A DNA stretch of 60,512 nt from Clostridium magnum DSM 2767 (GTDB lineage Bacteria > Bacillota > Clostridia > Clostridiales > Clostridiaceae): positions 1 through 60,512 of the forward strand of contig NZ_LWAE01000015.1 of the NCBI RefSeq assembly GCF_001623875.1, written 5' to 3'. Under the pieces are notes generated by a model. That model made no database searches. It worked only from the letters and a program-made list of their open reading frames with translations, and was not told where the DNA came from. Positions 1 through 6,987 of this stretch are shown here, piece by piece. Numbering within the stretch: the first letter of the stretch is position 1; the number at the start of each line of letters is the position of its first letter. A program made the translations under genes and the position numbers.

Positions 1-153
1 CAGCAGAACTTTGGGGATTAAGTGACGGATCTGTTTTAAGAAACGCAGTAAGGCAAGGGAGATTCAAAGAAGGAGAATATAGACAGAGTGGCAAGGTGTG
101 GCTAGTAACTAAAGAATGGAAAGAGTCTATGGAAAATTACAGAAAACAACTAG
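1..153 (+). pseudogene. Broken, 5'-truncated copy of the HTH gene at 51638
   Basis: This is the left-end copy of the 63-residue HTH gene at 51638-51829. It starts inside the gene. Compared with the other copy it lacks four bases (gcaa) near 109 and one G near 131, which shift the frame so that the end of the protein reads wrongly. Both differences sit at the contig edge and are most likely low-coverage sequencing errors, not biology. Confidence 0.85.
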
Positions 154-212
154 ACTAAACGAAAGTTTAGTGAAGTTGAGCGAAATATTGCAAATTTGAA
201 AAGGAGTATAAA

Positions 213-485
213 ATGAGTAATTTAAAAAAAGCTTTATTTGTGTTGCTATATGATCAATCTGATTCAGGGGACTTGGAAGTTAGAGATTCTGATGAAACGT
301 ATGTTGACCACATTGTAAATGCGTTGATTCAGAAAAATGGAATGACTTGTCCTTTCAAAAATTATGATTGTATAGGACATTGCAAGGTAAATCATATAGG
401 TTGCGTAGAAGGTTTGAATATTGATTGTAATAGAGAACACGAGGATATATGGAGAGATTTTATTGGGATAGAAAACAAAGATTGA
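213..485 (+). CDS. Hypothetical Cys-containing acidic protein, 90 aa
   Basis: I do not recognise this protein. It is acidic, with a cluster of four cysteines and histidines in its second half (CPF, DCIGHC, HIGC, DC) that could bind a metal. A good AAGGAG site precedes the ATG. It is the second gene of a run of small proteins that starts with the HTH gene at 51638, whose promoter probably reads through into it. A degenerate form of the leader repeated at 1094 and 1302 lies at about 176-205. Repeated at 51888-52160. Confidence 0.7.
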   Translation: MSNLKKALFVLLYDQSDSGDLEVRDSDETYVDHIVNALIQKNGMTCPFKNYDCIGHCKVNHIGCVEGLNIDCNREHEDIWRDFIGIENKD

Positions 486-515
486 AAAAATGGCGCAGGA
501 AAGGAATGATTATTC

Positions 516-911
516 ATGTATAAAGTTTATTATTTAAAAGATGGTACAAGAATTAATTATGAGGATTTAAGTCAAAGTGGCAGGTATCTAATAGACTTAG
601 ACGAAAGACCAGAAATAGGCTCAAATTTAGAGATAGACAACAATTTATATTCAGTATGTATGATAATGGAACATAATATGGTTGGTGTAAGAGCTTTTAA
701 TTTTAAAGATGATGATGAAGTAGATGAAACTTTAGAAAGTGAGTTCACTTGCCCTTATTGTGGACACATATATCAAGATGCTTTTGAGTTAGAGGATACT
801 GGGGAACGTACTTGTACAAGATGTAATAGTGAACTTGAATTTGAAAGAGTAGTTACCGTTGAATACAGCGTTATACCAAAGAAAAAAGCAGATGTAATAA
901 AAATTCGATAG
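516..911 (+). CDS. Zinc-ribbon phage/plasmid protein, 131 aa
   Basis: The C-terminal half carries a textbook zinc ribbon, CPYCGHIY at about residues 78-85 and CTRCNSEL at about 99-106. The N-terminal part is acidic, with a DGTRINYEDL start seen in other clostridial phage proteins. A comparable TYQLKEGTRNYNQL start occurs in the protein at 10433, so the two may be distant relatives. The likely role is binding nucleic acid or a protein partner, and the exact function is unknown. Repeated at 52191-52586. Confidence 0.75.
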   Translation: MYKVYYLKDGTRINYEDLSQSGRYLIDLDERPEIGSNLEIDNNLYSVCMIMEHNMVGVRAFNFKDDDEVDETLESEFTCPYCGHIYQDAFELEDTGERTCTRCNSELEFERVVTVEYSVIPKKKADVIKIR

Positions 912-938
912 TTCACATTTCATCTATAGGAGGTTACT

Positions 939-1061
939 ATGAAAAACTGTAAAGAATGTCCTTATAGGGAATGTATACTGCGTACGGATAAAGAGTTTGA
1001 GATTTGTCCGGTGGATGTAGCAAAGAAAGAATTTGAGAAGACAGGTAAAATTGTTAAATAG
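939..1061 (+). CDS. Cys-rich microprotein, 40 aa
   Basis: A 40-residue ORF behind a strong ATAGGAGG site. It has four cysteines (CKEC, then C, then ICP) in the first half and a lysine-rich tail, consistent with a small zinc-binding knuckle. It lies in line with its neighbours and is conserved base for base in the second copy (52614-52736). Function unknown. Confidence 0.55.
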   Translation: MKNCKECPYRECILRTDKEFEICPVDVAKKEFEKTGKIVK

Positions 1062-1093
1062 AAAATTTGAATATCAAAGAACGTTAAATGAGA

Positions 1094-1112
1094 TTTTAGC
1101 GAAATTGAAAGG
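1094..1112 (+). repeat. Repeated leader, copy 1
   Basis: TTTTAGCGAAATTGAAAGG, a 19-base exact match to 1302-1320. It ends in the ribosome binding site of the gene at 1123. A looser version (TTGAGCGAAATattgcaaatTTGAAAAGGAG) precedes the gene at 213. It looks like a shared translational or regulatory leader. Confidence 0.7.
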
Positions 1113-1122
1113 AGATATGTAA

Positions 1123-1299
1123 ATGAATAAAGATAACTTTGTATATGCTATGGAAAATCTAAGGGCTAACATTGAATCTGATATTGAACGTTATAAAGAA
1201 AATAAATATCCTGCTGATATGATTGAGTATTATAATGGTCAAAAAGATATGCTTGATGTTATTTTGGGTCTTGTTGAAAAAGGAACATTCGAGAAATAA
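1123..1299 (+). CDS. Hypothetical small helical protein, 58 aa
   Basis: An ATG follows GAAAGGAGATAT. The product is charged and probably all-helical, with a YAMENLRANIESDIERYKEN stretch near its start. No family recognised. It shares its leader with the next gene, suggesting coordinated translation. Second copy at 52798-52974. Confidence 0.6.
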   Translation: MNKDNFVYAMENLRANIESDIERYKENKYPADMIEYYNGQKDMLDVILGLVEKGTFEK

Positions 1300-1301
1300 G
1301 G

Positions 1302-1320
1302 TTTTAGCGAAATTGAAAGG
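1302..1320 (+). repeat. Repeated leader, copy 2
   Basis: Exact second occurrence of the 19-base leader at 1094-1112. Here it immediately precedes the start of the multi-zinc-ribbon gene at 1332 and supplies part of its ribosome binding site (GAAAGGTGG). Confidence 0.7.
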
Positions 1321-1331
1321 TGGTTTTAATA

Positions 1332-1715
1332 ATGGAAAAATGTGCAGCATGTTCAGATTGTGATGTTCCTTTTCTTTGGAATGTATTAAATGAAGATGAT
1401 AAAAATGTTACTGTAAAATGTGGTACTTGTGGTAAGGAGATAACTTTTAAACATTATGGTAAGTGCCCTGATTGTGGTTTTTGGCTTGATGATAGTAAGT
1501 ATTGTGAAATGTGTGATAAATCTTACTTAGGTAACTATGAAGAAAATGATATTGTTGATGAAAAGTGTCCTGATTGTGGTTTTGCTAAAGCTCATATTTT
1601 AAATTGGTATGGTGAATCTGATTCTGTGGGTCCTATTAAAAAATTATATTTTGAATTAAAGTGCATTCACTGTGGTAAAGAATTTAAACATACTGAAAAT
1701 GTATGCAATGGATAA
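1332..1715 (+). CDS. Multi-zinc-ribbon protein, 127 aa
   Basis: Ten or more cysteines form successive CxxC knuckles: CAACSDC near the start, CGTCGKE at about 36, CPDCGFW at about 50, CEMC at about 61, CPDCGFA at about 83 and CIHCGKEF near the end. This is a tandem zinc-ribbon arrangement. The ATG at 1332 is chosen because the ribosome binding site GAAAGGTGG lies just upstream and an earlier in-frame start would overlap it. No enzyme domain is seen; such proteins usually contact DNA, RNA or polymerase. Second copy at 53007-53390. Confidence 0.75.
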   Translation: MEKCAACSDCDVPFLWNVLNEDDKNVTVKCGTCGKEITFKHYGKCPDCGFWLDDSKYCEMCDKSYLGNYEENDIVDEKCPDCGFAKAHILNWYGESDSVGPIKKLYFELKCIHCGKEFKHTENVCNG

Positions 1716-1870
1716 TGTTAAACATGAATTTATCAAATAAAGAATTTAATCAAAAGGGTTATGTAACTGCAAGAATATGTGAAACACTCTACCTCTATCC
1801 ATTGGAATAATGCGATTTAAAGGTTAAATTTAAATTAATTATAGCAGTTATATTAATACTGCATTTATAA

Positions 1871-1908
1871 AAAGCTGCTATAATTAATTTATTTATTAGA
1901 GCAGCTTT
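1871..1908. terminator. Hairpin after the zinc-ribbon operon
   Basis: AAAGCTGCT at 1871-1879 pairs with AGCAGCTTT at 1900-1908 around an AT-rich 20-base loop. No clear T-run follows, so it may be a weak terminator or an origin-associated structure. Confidence 0.45.
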
Positions 1909-2094
1909 GAAACCTAAATTTATATTTATTTAAAATTATTTATGTTTATAATTGTATATTTATATTTTCAGTAATATATTTTTAATTTAATTTATTTCCA
2001 GATGCTTAATTATACTTTTTATATTACTTATTTTGAAATTTATATTACTAAATATAAATTATAATTTAGCGATTATTAGACAGCTTATCCACAT

Positions 2095-2103
2095 TTTTCT
2101 TTA
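2095..2103 (+). promoter_or_regulatory. DnaA box
   Basis: TTATCCACA, the perfect consensus DnaA-binding site, between AT-rich DNA and the rep-like gene. Confidence 0.7.
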
Positions 2104-2185
2104 CAAATTACAGAAGATAATTTATAATTTAGATAAATTATTGCAAATTAAACGGTTTTAAAAATAAATAGTCAAAAAATGCAAC

Positions 2186-2230
2186 AACTCCTATCAATCG
2201 AAAGTTTGCCGACCCAGATTGACAGGAGTT
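2186..2230. promoter_or_regulatory. Large hairpin upstream of the rep-like gene
   Basis: AACTCCTATCAATC (2186-2199) and GATTGACAGGAGTT (2217-2230) form a 14-pair stem with one imperfect position and a 17-base loop. It is followed by a second palindrome, AAGAAGTTTAACTTCTT (2241-2257). The pair could be an attenuator controlling rep, or an origin structure. Confidence 0.6.
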
Positions 2231-2396
2231 CCAAAGACACAAGAAGTTTAACTTCTTATATACTGTATTATGTATTTTATTATAAATTATTATTTGCATA
2301 TAGTCAATAATAAAATACGTATATTTTCCGTATATAAAAATTAGTTCCTTCTTTGTGTTATGGGTGTATTTCGTGACATAAGGAGGATTTTTTATT

Positions 2397-3257
2397 ATGA
2401 AAAATTATAATATTGTTTTTAATAGTCAGGAACTTGATAAATTTAACACACTAGAAAATCAAAAAAATAAAGACTCAGTAATGAGTATCTATTCATATCT
2501 TTTAAAACTTAACAATACAACTAATGCTAAGTATGAAAAAGCAGGATTATCACATTTAAAAGAAGCTACCAAACTAAGCATATCTATGCGTGATTTTATT
2601 GAAAAATATAAAAGATGTCATCCAAAAATGTCTATAAGAACTTTAAAAAAGAGAATTGATTTATTAATAGAGCTTGGATTAATAGCAGTCGAAAAATTCA
2701 AAAATAGCTTTACCTATTCATTTTTTAGATACATGGTAAACGAAAGTGTAAACAAAAATGTAAACACTTCAGAAGTAGTTGAACCTATTGAAAATACTGT
2801 GCTACCATGCGACGATGAAAAACATAAATACTTAAACTCTGAAAGAGTTTCTATAGACTTAGACTCTAATACTTGTTCTCCAAGGACACCTGATAACTTT
2901 GAATATGAAAACTATGTACAGGATCAAGAAAAGGTTACTTCATGGGAATACATTTCTCCTGTTATAGAGAAATTGTTCATAACTATGAAAGTTAAATCTA
3001 GTTGGATTAAAGGCCATGTAATTGATAAGCTATTTAATAATTATTCAAATATAACCAAGAAACATGCGGTAGCATATGTAATAAAAGCTATAACTAATGC
3101 TAGAATACAATCTAAAAGCAATTATAAAAAGTATGTTATAAATAACAAGACTACCAATGAAGGTAGAACCACCTACAGCAGATTTAATGACTTCCCTCAA
3201 AGAAACTATACATCAGAGGATTTAAAAAATATTGAGCGTGCATTGTTAGGTTGGTAG
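2397..3257 (+). CDS. Candidate plasmid replication initiator, winged-helix type, 286 aa
   Basis: The first 120 residues are helical and end in a basic helix (RTLKKRIDLLIELGLIAVEK) typical of the winged-helix domains of replication initiators. The middle is polar and variable. The C-terminus (RTTYSRFNDFPQRNYTSEDL followed by LLGW) resembles the tail of DnaD-like and clostridial plasmid or phage replication proteins, where an F.NF.QR.Y...LE..LLGW motif is common. It follows a DnaA box and hairpins and has a strong AAGGAGG site. Function rests on context and this motif; a transcription regulator is the main alternative. Second copy 54072-54932. Confidence 0.55.
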   Translation: MKNYNIVFNSQELDKFNTLENQKNKDSVMSIYSYLLKLNNTTNAKYEKAGLSHLKEATKLSISMRDFIEKYKRCHPKMSIRTLKKRIDLLIELGLIAVEKFKNSFTYSFFRYMVNESVNKNVNTSEVVEPIENTVLPCDDEKHKYLNSERVSIDLDSNTCSPRTPDNFEYENYVQDQEKVTSWEYISPVIEKLFITMKVKSSWIKGHVIDKLFNNYSNITKKHAVAYVIKAITNARIQSKSNYKKYVINNKTTNEGRTTYSRFNDFPQRNYTSEDLKNIERALLGW

Positions 3258-3291
3258 AATATTGCTTTTATTAATCATTTAATTAAATATA

Positions 3292-3657
3292 CTATGATGT
3301 GGATTTAAGTATGGATTGGATTAAATCTAATATTCTATGCTGGACTTCATTGGATAGAGCCCTAAAACTCAATAGAAGATCAACTTCTCTAGTTGTTACG
3401 TTTGTTACTATAGGAGTATCTGAAGATTCAGGAATTTCTTTACCTGTAGTTCCCATTATCCAATCTGCAGAAACATTGAATGCATCACTGACGGCCTTAA
3501 TGAATTCTGCGGAAGGAATATGGTTTGCAAGTTCTATTCGTGAAATATGACCTCTTGTAAATTTCACAGATAATTTATCTGCAAATTCTTGTTGAGTTAA
3601 GTCGTGTTTAGTACGTAGTATATATATATTATTAGCTATAATTCTTTTTATATCCAT
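3292..3657 (-). CDS. XRE-family repressor, 121 aa
   Basis: The N-terminal XRE helix-turn-helix spans residues 1-65 (IANNIYILRTKHDLTQQEFA, then a recognition helix in TRGHISRIELANHIPS) and is followed by the DWIMG segment typical of phage repressors. A C-terminal helical dimerisation part follows. No LexA-type protease residues are seen. I use the internal ATG (MDIKRI), which has a G-rich site just upstream; a longer 131-residue form is possible. It runs against the rep-like gene and shares its strand with the next two regulators. Second copy 54967-55332. Confidence 0.8.
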   Translation of the reverse strand: MDIKRIIANNIYILRTKHDLTQQEFADKLSVKFTRGHISRIELANHIPSAEFIKAVSDAFNVSADWIMGTTGKEIPESSDTPIVTNVTTREVDLLLSFRALSNEVQHRILDLIQSILKSTS

Positions 3658-3718
3658 AATACATCCCCCCGAAAATATTGAAGTCAAGAGTATAATAGCA
3701 TCTGAGGAGGGAAATAAA

Positions 3719-3761
3719 GTTAAATGCGTAAATAAAAAAAGTTCCTATTTACGCATTTAAC
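3719..3761. terminator. Perfect 16-bp hairpin between two XRE genes
   Basis: GTTAAATGCGTAAATA (3719-3734) and its exact reverse complement (3746-3761) are separated by 11 bases. It lies just after the minus-strand gene at 3768-3968 and before the one at 3657. It could terminate transcription of the first gene or serve as a two-fold operator for one of the XRE proteins. Confidence 0.6.
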
Positions 3762-3767
3762 TCATCA

Positions 3768-3968
3768 TCAATTGAAACAGATATACAAGTCCTCTAGTTT
3801 AACTTCTAGAGCTTCTGCTAATTTACATAACTTATCTAAAGTTGGACTTTTTATGCTATTTTCTATGTCGGAAATATGACTTTGTGCCACACCAGATTTA
3901 TGTGAAAGCGCAGCTTGCGTAAGACCTTTTCTTATTCTAACATCTTTCAGTACAATTTTTACTTTCAT
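3768..3968 (-). CDS. Small XRE/Cro-like regulator, 66 aa
   Basis: A minimal XRE domain covering nearly the whole protein: MKVKIVLKDVRIRKGLTQAA, then a recognition helix around SGVAQSHISDIEN and the PTLDKLCKLAEAL helix. This size and form fit Cro-like or SinR-like regulators. It is on the minus strand upstream of the 121-residue repressor. Second copy 55443-55643. Confidence 0.8.
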   Translation of the reverse strand: MKVKIVLKDVRIRKGLTQAALSHKSGVAQSHISDIENSIKSPTLDKLCKLAEALEVKLEDLYICFN

Positions 3969-4082
3969 ATTAAACCTTTTTATTTATATTTTCGACAAAA
4001 TTGTTATTAATATAATATAACAACTTAAACATAAAAGCAAATATATGTAAAAAAATATCATTAAATGGGATATTATAGAAAA

Positions 4083-4104
4083 AAAAATCGCTATAGCGAT
4101 TTTT
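4083..4104. promoter_or_regulatory. Perfect 22-bp palindrome
   Basis: AAAAATCGCTATAGCGATTT plus TT reads the same on both strands, with no spacer. An uninterrupted palindrome next to regulators is a likely operator; it could also act as a terminator on either strand. Confidence 0.55.
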
Positions 4105-4184
4105 AGACATGTTATAATAAGAATTGTAAAAAAAACATATTATATGCAAAATAACCATTAAACACATAATTATAGAAACATATG

Positions 4185-4214
4185 TTTGTATACAAATGCT
4201 AAAAGTGATATAAT
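4185..4214 (+). promoter_or_regulatory. Promoter with overlapping operator for the microprotein gene
   Basis: TTGTAT at 4186-4191 and TATAAT at 4209-4214 are 17 bases apart. The perfect 12-base palindrome TTTGTATACAAA (4185-4196) covers the -35 box, so a bound repressor would block the promoter. Confidence 0.6.
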
Positions 4215-4244
4215 TATAGCAAAATATTAAGGGGATGTTTACTT

Positions 4245-4334
4245 ATGACAAACGACGAAATATTAAAAAGACAAAAAGAACTATTAATGTTAGTTGAAGA
4301 ATTAAAAGAGAAAAAGAAAAAAGCAGGTACTTAA
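4245..4334 (+). CDS. Coiled-coil microprotein, 29 aa
   Basis: ATG at 4245 follows TTAAGGGGATG with its own promoter. The product is a single amphipathic, lysine/glutamate-rich helix (NDEILKRQKELLMLVEELKE). The same pattern (EIL.RQ..LL..VE) occurs in the microprotein at 5110, so the two look like paralogues, each paired with an XRE regulator. A regulator-binding peptide such as an antirepressor is a reasonable guess without direct proof. Second copy 55920-56009. Confidence 0.5.
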   Translation: MTNDEILKRQKELLMLVEELKEKKKKAGT

Positions 4335-4342
4335 TAACCTGC
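4323..4342. terminator. Short hairpin between convergent genes
   Basis: GCAGGT and ACCTGC pair across the stop codon of the microprotein gene and the 3' end of the minus-strand repressor. There is no strong T-run, so it is only a weak bidirectional terminator candidate. Confidence 0.35.
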
Positions 4343-4343
4343 G

Positions 4344-4709
4344 TTAACTCAACTTTCTGTCAACTTCTAACTTAACAGCTTCTTTTATAATATTCCATAC
4401 ATCATCGCTTAATTCAGAACTAGTTATTAAACCAGTTTCAATCATTTTATCTAATATAAGATCAACTGTGTTTGGTGCTTCATATTCCTCTAATCCGTCC
4501 ATCCAGTAATCAATTGATTTACCACTATGCTCTACTAATTTAACTAGAAATTTTTTAGAAGGAGTTCTTGTTCCGCGCTCAAGATCTCCTATAATACCAC
4601 GAGAAACATTAAGCTCCCCAGCTAATTTCACTTGCCCAACTTTTTCGCCTCTTTTAACTTCAAGTTCTTTTCTATAATTTTTTAATTTTTGAGAAAATAT
4701 TCCACTCAT
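4344..4709 (-). CDS. CI-like XRE repressor, 121 aa
   Basis: XRE domain in the first 70 residues (SQKLKNYRKELEVKRGEKVG, with the recognition region LNVSRGIIGDLERGTRTPS) followed by the IDYWMDG segment and a helical C-terminal dimerisation part. It is divergent from the Cro-like gene at 4914 across an operator-rich gap, the classical lysogeny-switch arrangement. I use the ATG (MSGIFS), which has a GAGGTG site at proper spacing; the GTG nine bases upstream overlaps that site. Second copy 56019-56384. Confidence 0.82.
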   Translation of the reverse strand: MSGIFSQKLKNYRKELEVKRGEKVGQVKLAGELNVSRGIIGDLERGTRTPSKKFLVKLVEHSGKSIDYWMDGLEEYEAPNTVDLILDKMIETGLITSSELSDDVWNIIKEAVKLEVDRKLS

Positions 4710-4913
4710 TAAACTCACACCTCATTAATTATAATATAATAAATTTTCTCACCTTTCAAGAGAAAAAACTGTAAAATCACGCAAATTGAGAGAAATAAAG
4801 GAAAATCGAGATAATGACGTAATATGTTGGGCACATTCCATATAAAGGCAAAATATGCAAGTTTATTTTTCACTCGAAATAAGAGAAAATATAAATAGAC
4901 AGGAGGTGGAACA
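4710..4913. promoter_or_regulatory. Divergent operator/promoter region of the lysogeny switch
   Basis: It contains TTTTCTC-N9-GAGAAAA (4744-4750 and 4760-4766), further GAGAGAAA (about 4788) and AAGAGAAAAT (about 4880) half-sites, and ACTCGAAATAAGAG near 4873. Repeated GAGAAA half-sites between divergent repressor and Cro-like genes are what multiple repressor operators look like. Confidence 0.6.
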
Positions 4914-5162
4914 TTGAATTTAAGAGAATTTAGATATATTAAAGGCCTTCAACGTCAATTTGTAGCCTCTAAAGTGGGTATTTGTGGTAAACATCTCAAT
5001 GACATAGAATCTGGAAGGGTCAACTTAACTGTAAAAGTTAAACAAAAGCTCTCAGATTTATATAAAACCGATGAGAAAGACATAGAATCTATGTACAAGG
5101 AGGTTAGAAATGAAAAAGAGCGAGATACTATTAAGACAAAATCAACTTCTTCAGGAAGTTGA
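4914..5162 (+). CDS. Cro-like XRE regulator, 82 aa
   Basis: XRE-type fold in residues 1-60 (REFRYIKGLQRQFVASKVGI, then CGKHLNDIESGRVNLT and a KVKQKLSDLYK helix), with a charged C-terminal tail. TTG start after an excellent CAGGAGGTGG site. It is divergent from the CI-like gene, so it is probably the first early gene product. Its 3' end overlaps the microprotein gene at 5110. Second copy 56589-56837. Confidence 0.75.
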   Translation: MNLREFRYIKGLQRQFVASKVGICGKHLNDIESGRVNLTVKVKQKLSDLYKTDEKDIESMYKEVRNEKERDTIKTKSTSSGS

Positions 5163-5226
5163 AATTTTAGCACAAAAATTCACGCAAAACAAGAGAAAAA
5201 GGAAAAAGGTATGTAAAAAAGATTAG
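5110..5226 (+). CDS. Basic coiled-coil microprotein, 38 aa
   Basis: Overlaps the end of the Cro-like gene in another frame, with a perfect AAGGAGG site inside that gene. The N-terminal half (KKSEILLRQNQLLQEVEILA) parallels the microprotein at 4245; the C-terminal half is a strongly basic tail (NKRKRKKVCKKD). This suggests a helix that pairs with a partner plus a nucleic-acid-binding tail. Second copy 56785-56901. Confidence 0.5.
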   Translation: MKKSEILLRQNQLLQEVEILAQKFTQNKRKRKKVCKKD

Positions 5227-5272
5227 GCTAATTTAATGATTAGCTAGTAATGGAGGTTAAGGAGATGATGGG

Positions 5273-5314
5273 ATGTCAAATTTAAAAAACTCTTTAGAAA
5301 TGAGCGTGAATTAA
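5273..5314 (+). CDS. Possible 13-aa leader peptide of the replication gene
   Basis: ATG after AAGGAGATGATGGG encodes MSNLKNSLEMSVN and stops at TAA directly before the ATG of the gene at 5315 (ttAAATGg). This looks like translational coupling. It may be no more than a coupling device. Confidence 0.35.
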   Translation: MSNLKNSLEMSVN

Positions 5315-6070
5315 ATGGCAGTATTCAGAGTAAAAAAGGACAAAGACAATCCTTATATAGTTATTAATAAAAACTTTATTTATGATAAAAGGATAAGTTT
5401 AAAAGCCAAAGGGCTTATGGCTTATTTTTTAAGCAGGCCTGATAATTGGGAGTTTTATATAAATGAGATATGTGAAAATACATCAGATAAACATAGATGT
5501 ATATCTAATACTATAAAGGAACTAGAAGCATATGGATATGTTACAAGAGACTTGAAAAGAAGTAACACTGGTAAATTCGCTGGAGGATATGACTACATAG
5601 TATATGAAACTCCAATAGATCCGAAGTGCCAAAACGTCGATTCGGCAAAATGCCAATCTGGTGAAACGCCGATTTGGCAAAAGGGCTCCTTACTAAATAA
5701 TGATAATAAACTAAATAATGATATTAATAATAATAAGGACTTAAACCCTATACAGGTATATCAAGAAAATATATTCCATTCACCAGGTAAATTAGAACTA
5801 GATTCTCTAAATAGCTGGAGTGAACAATTAAGTGATAAACTAGTAATTTTAGCTATAAATATTGCAGCAAAGAACAATGCTAGAAGGTTAGAGTATATAG
5901 AAAAAATTTTAATGGATTGGGACAGCAGAGGAATTAAAACTACAGAACAAGCACAAGTTTATACAATGCAAAGAAATAAAAAATCCAAGAAAGGAGAGAT
6001 AAAAGGTGGAAGCTCTAGCGAGGATAATCAATCAAGTCAGGGATACAACTTCAAGAGATTTGGTGGTTAA
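5315..6070 (+). CDS. DnaD-like phage replication initiator, 251 aa
   Basis: The N-terminal winged helix (about residues 1-100) shows the family pattern AVFRVKK...Y.VINK, SLKAKGLMAYFLSRPDNW, then IKELEAYGYV. A low-complexity NN/ND linker and a DnaD-type C-terminal part ending in NFKRFGG follow. These proteins bind the phage origin and recruit the helicase loader, which is encoded next and overlaps it by 65 bases. Second copy 56990-57745. Confidence 0.8.
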   Translation: MAVFRVKKDKDNPYIVINKNFIYDKRISLKAKGLMAYFLSRPDNWEFYINEICENTSDKHRCISNTIKELEAYGYVTRDLKRSNTGKFAGGYDYIVYETPIDPKCQNVDSAKCQSGETPIWQKGSLLNNDNKLNNDINNNKDLNPIQVYQENIFHSPGKLELDSLNSWSEQLSDKLVILAINIAAKNNARRLEYIEKILMDWDSRGIKTTEQAQVYTMQRNKKSKKGEIKGGSSSEDNQSSQGYNFKRFGG

Positions 6071-6812
6071 GGAAATACAATATGCTTGTAGCAAGTGTCA
6101 TGACACTGGATGGATCTATAACGAAGATTTAGATTGTTATAAAAAATGTGAATGTGTAGAGATAGCTCATTTAAAAGTTTTATGGGAAAGTTCAGGGATT
6201 AATACAGAGCAGAGGTTATTAAAACTTAATAACTATAAACCGTATGATGATTTGACTAAAGAAGCTAGAGATAAAGCTGTAAGTTATATTAAAAACTTCA
6301 ATACTTTAAGAACTAAAAGAGAAAATGGATTTGGATTGTTTGGACAAGCTGGTGCAGGTAAAACACATATTGTAGTATCTATAGGCACTAATTTAATTAA
6401 TAGAGAGTCTGATCCTGTTCCAGTGGTATATATGCCTTACTTAGAATCCATGAAGGAACTAAAAGCAAATGTTTTAGATGATGAGTATTACAACAAGCTC
6501 ATGGATAGATATTGTAGAGCAAAGGTCCTGATAATAGATGATTTATTCAAAGATAAGATTAAAAATGGAAAGTTATTAAGAAAGGACGGAATGATAGTAG
6601 GACTAAATGAAGCAGATATGAAGCATATATACCCTATCCTTAACTATAGATATCTTAACTACCTACCAACAATAATAAGTAGTGAATGCACTCCAGATAT
6701 GCTTATAGACTTAGATGAAGCACTAGCAGGAAGAATACTTGAAACATGCGGAGAAAATATAACAATTTTCAAAGGTAAAAACTATAACTACAGAATGCGA
6801 AACTTTATATAA
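6006..6812 (+). CDS. DnaC/IstB-like helicase loader ATPase, 268 aa
   Basis: An N-terminal zinc knuckle (CSKCHDTGW...CYKKCEC, about residues 28-50) is followed by a AAA+ core: Walker A GQAGAGKTH at about 117, Walker B VLIIDDLF at about 174 and an arginine-bearing helix near the end. It loads the replicative helicase onto DNA opened by the preceding initiator. The GTG start lies inside the previous gene with GAAAGGAGAG ten bases upstream. Second copy 57681-58487. Confidence 0.85.
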   Translation: MEALARIINQVRDTTSRDLVVKEIQYACSKCHDTGWIYNEDLDCYKKCECVEIAHLKVLWESSGINTEQRLLKLNNYKPYDDLTKEARDKAVSYIKNFNTLRTKRENGFGLFGQAGAGKTHIVVSIGTNLINRESDPVPVVYMPYLESMKELKANVLDDEYYNKLMDRYCRAKVLIIDDLFKDKIKNGKLLRKDGMIVGLNEADMKHIYPILNYRYLNYLPTIISSECTPDMLIDLDEALAGRILETCGENITIFKGKNYNYRMRNFI

Positions 6813-6836
6813 AATTCATTAATTAGGAGGCAAGTA

Positions 6837-6971
6837 ATGTCAATAGATGATTTCAAAAATGAAGTATTTAAGATTTATTGTCAAAATGATATTACAGTTT
6901 CACAAGCAGTTGAAATTGCCAAAGCTAAGTTTAAAGTATCTGATGAATTGTTCCAAAAATGGTTTTTATAA
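6837..6971 (+). CDS. Hypothetical 44-aa protein
   Basis: ATG at 6837 after TTAGGAGGC, an excellent ribosome binding site. The sequence (SIDDFKNEVFKIYCQNDITV...) looks helical and is not recognised. It sits between the loader and the Spo0E-like gene with short gaps. A longer ORF that covers this stretch in another frame has no ribosome binding site. Second copy 58512-58646. Confidence 0.6.
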   Translation: MSIDDFKNEVFKIYCQNDITVSQAVEIAKAKFKVSDELFQKWFL

Positions 6972-6987
6972 AAAAGGAGTGAGATAT

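Larger units (their letters stand above)
1716..2396. other. AT-rich gene-free region, candidate plasmid replication origin
   Basis: About 680 bases without a credible gene. It holds an inverted repeat at 1871-1908, a very AT-rich tract (about 1910-2090), a perfect DnaA box at 2095, a large hairpin at 2186-2230 and a palindrome at 2241-2257. It leads into a candidate initiator gene at 2397. DnaA box, AT-rich DNA, hairpins and an adjacent rep-like gene are the usual parts of a theta-type origin. Origin function is inferred. Confidence 0.55.
3969..4244. other. Gene-free control region of the regulator cluster
   Basis: About 275 AT-rich bases between the minus-strand Cro-like gene and the plus-strand microprotein gene. 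It contains the long palindrome at 4083 and the promoter/operator at 4185. An ORF on the minus strand here is low-complexity Phe/Ile/Asn sequence and is not credible. Confidence 0.6.

Noticed and set aside
3970..4167. A 65-codon minus-strand ORF next to the Cro-like gene
   Set aside because: Phe/Ile/Asn low-complexity, no ribosome binding site, and it covers the perfect palindrome at 4083.
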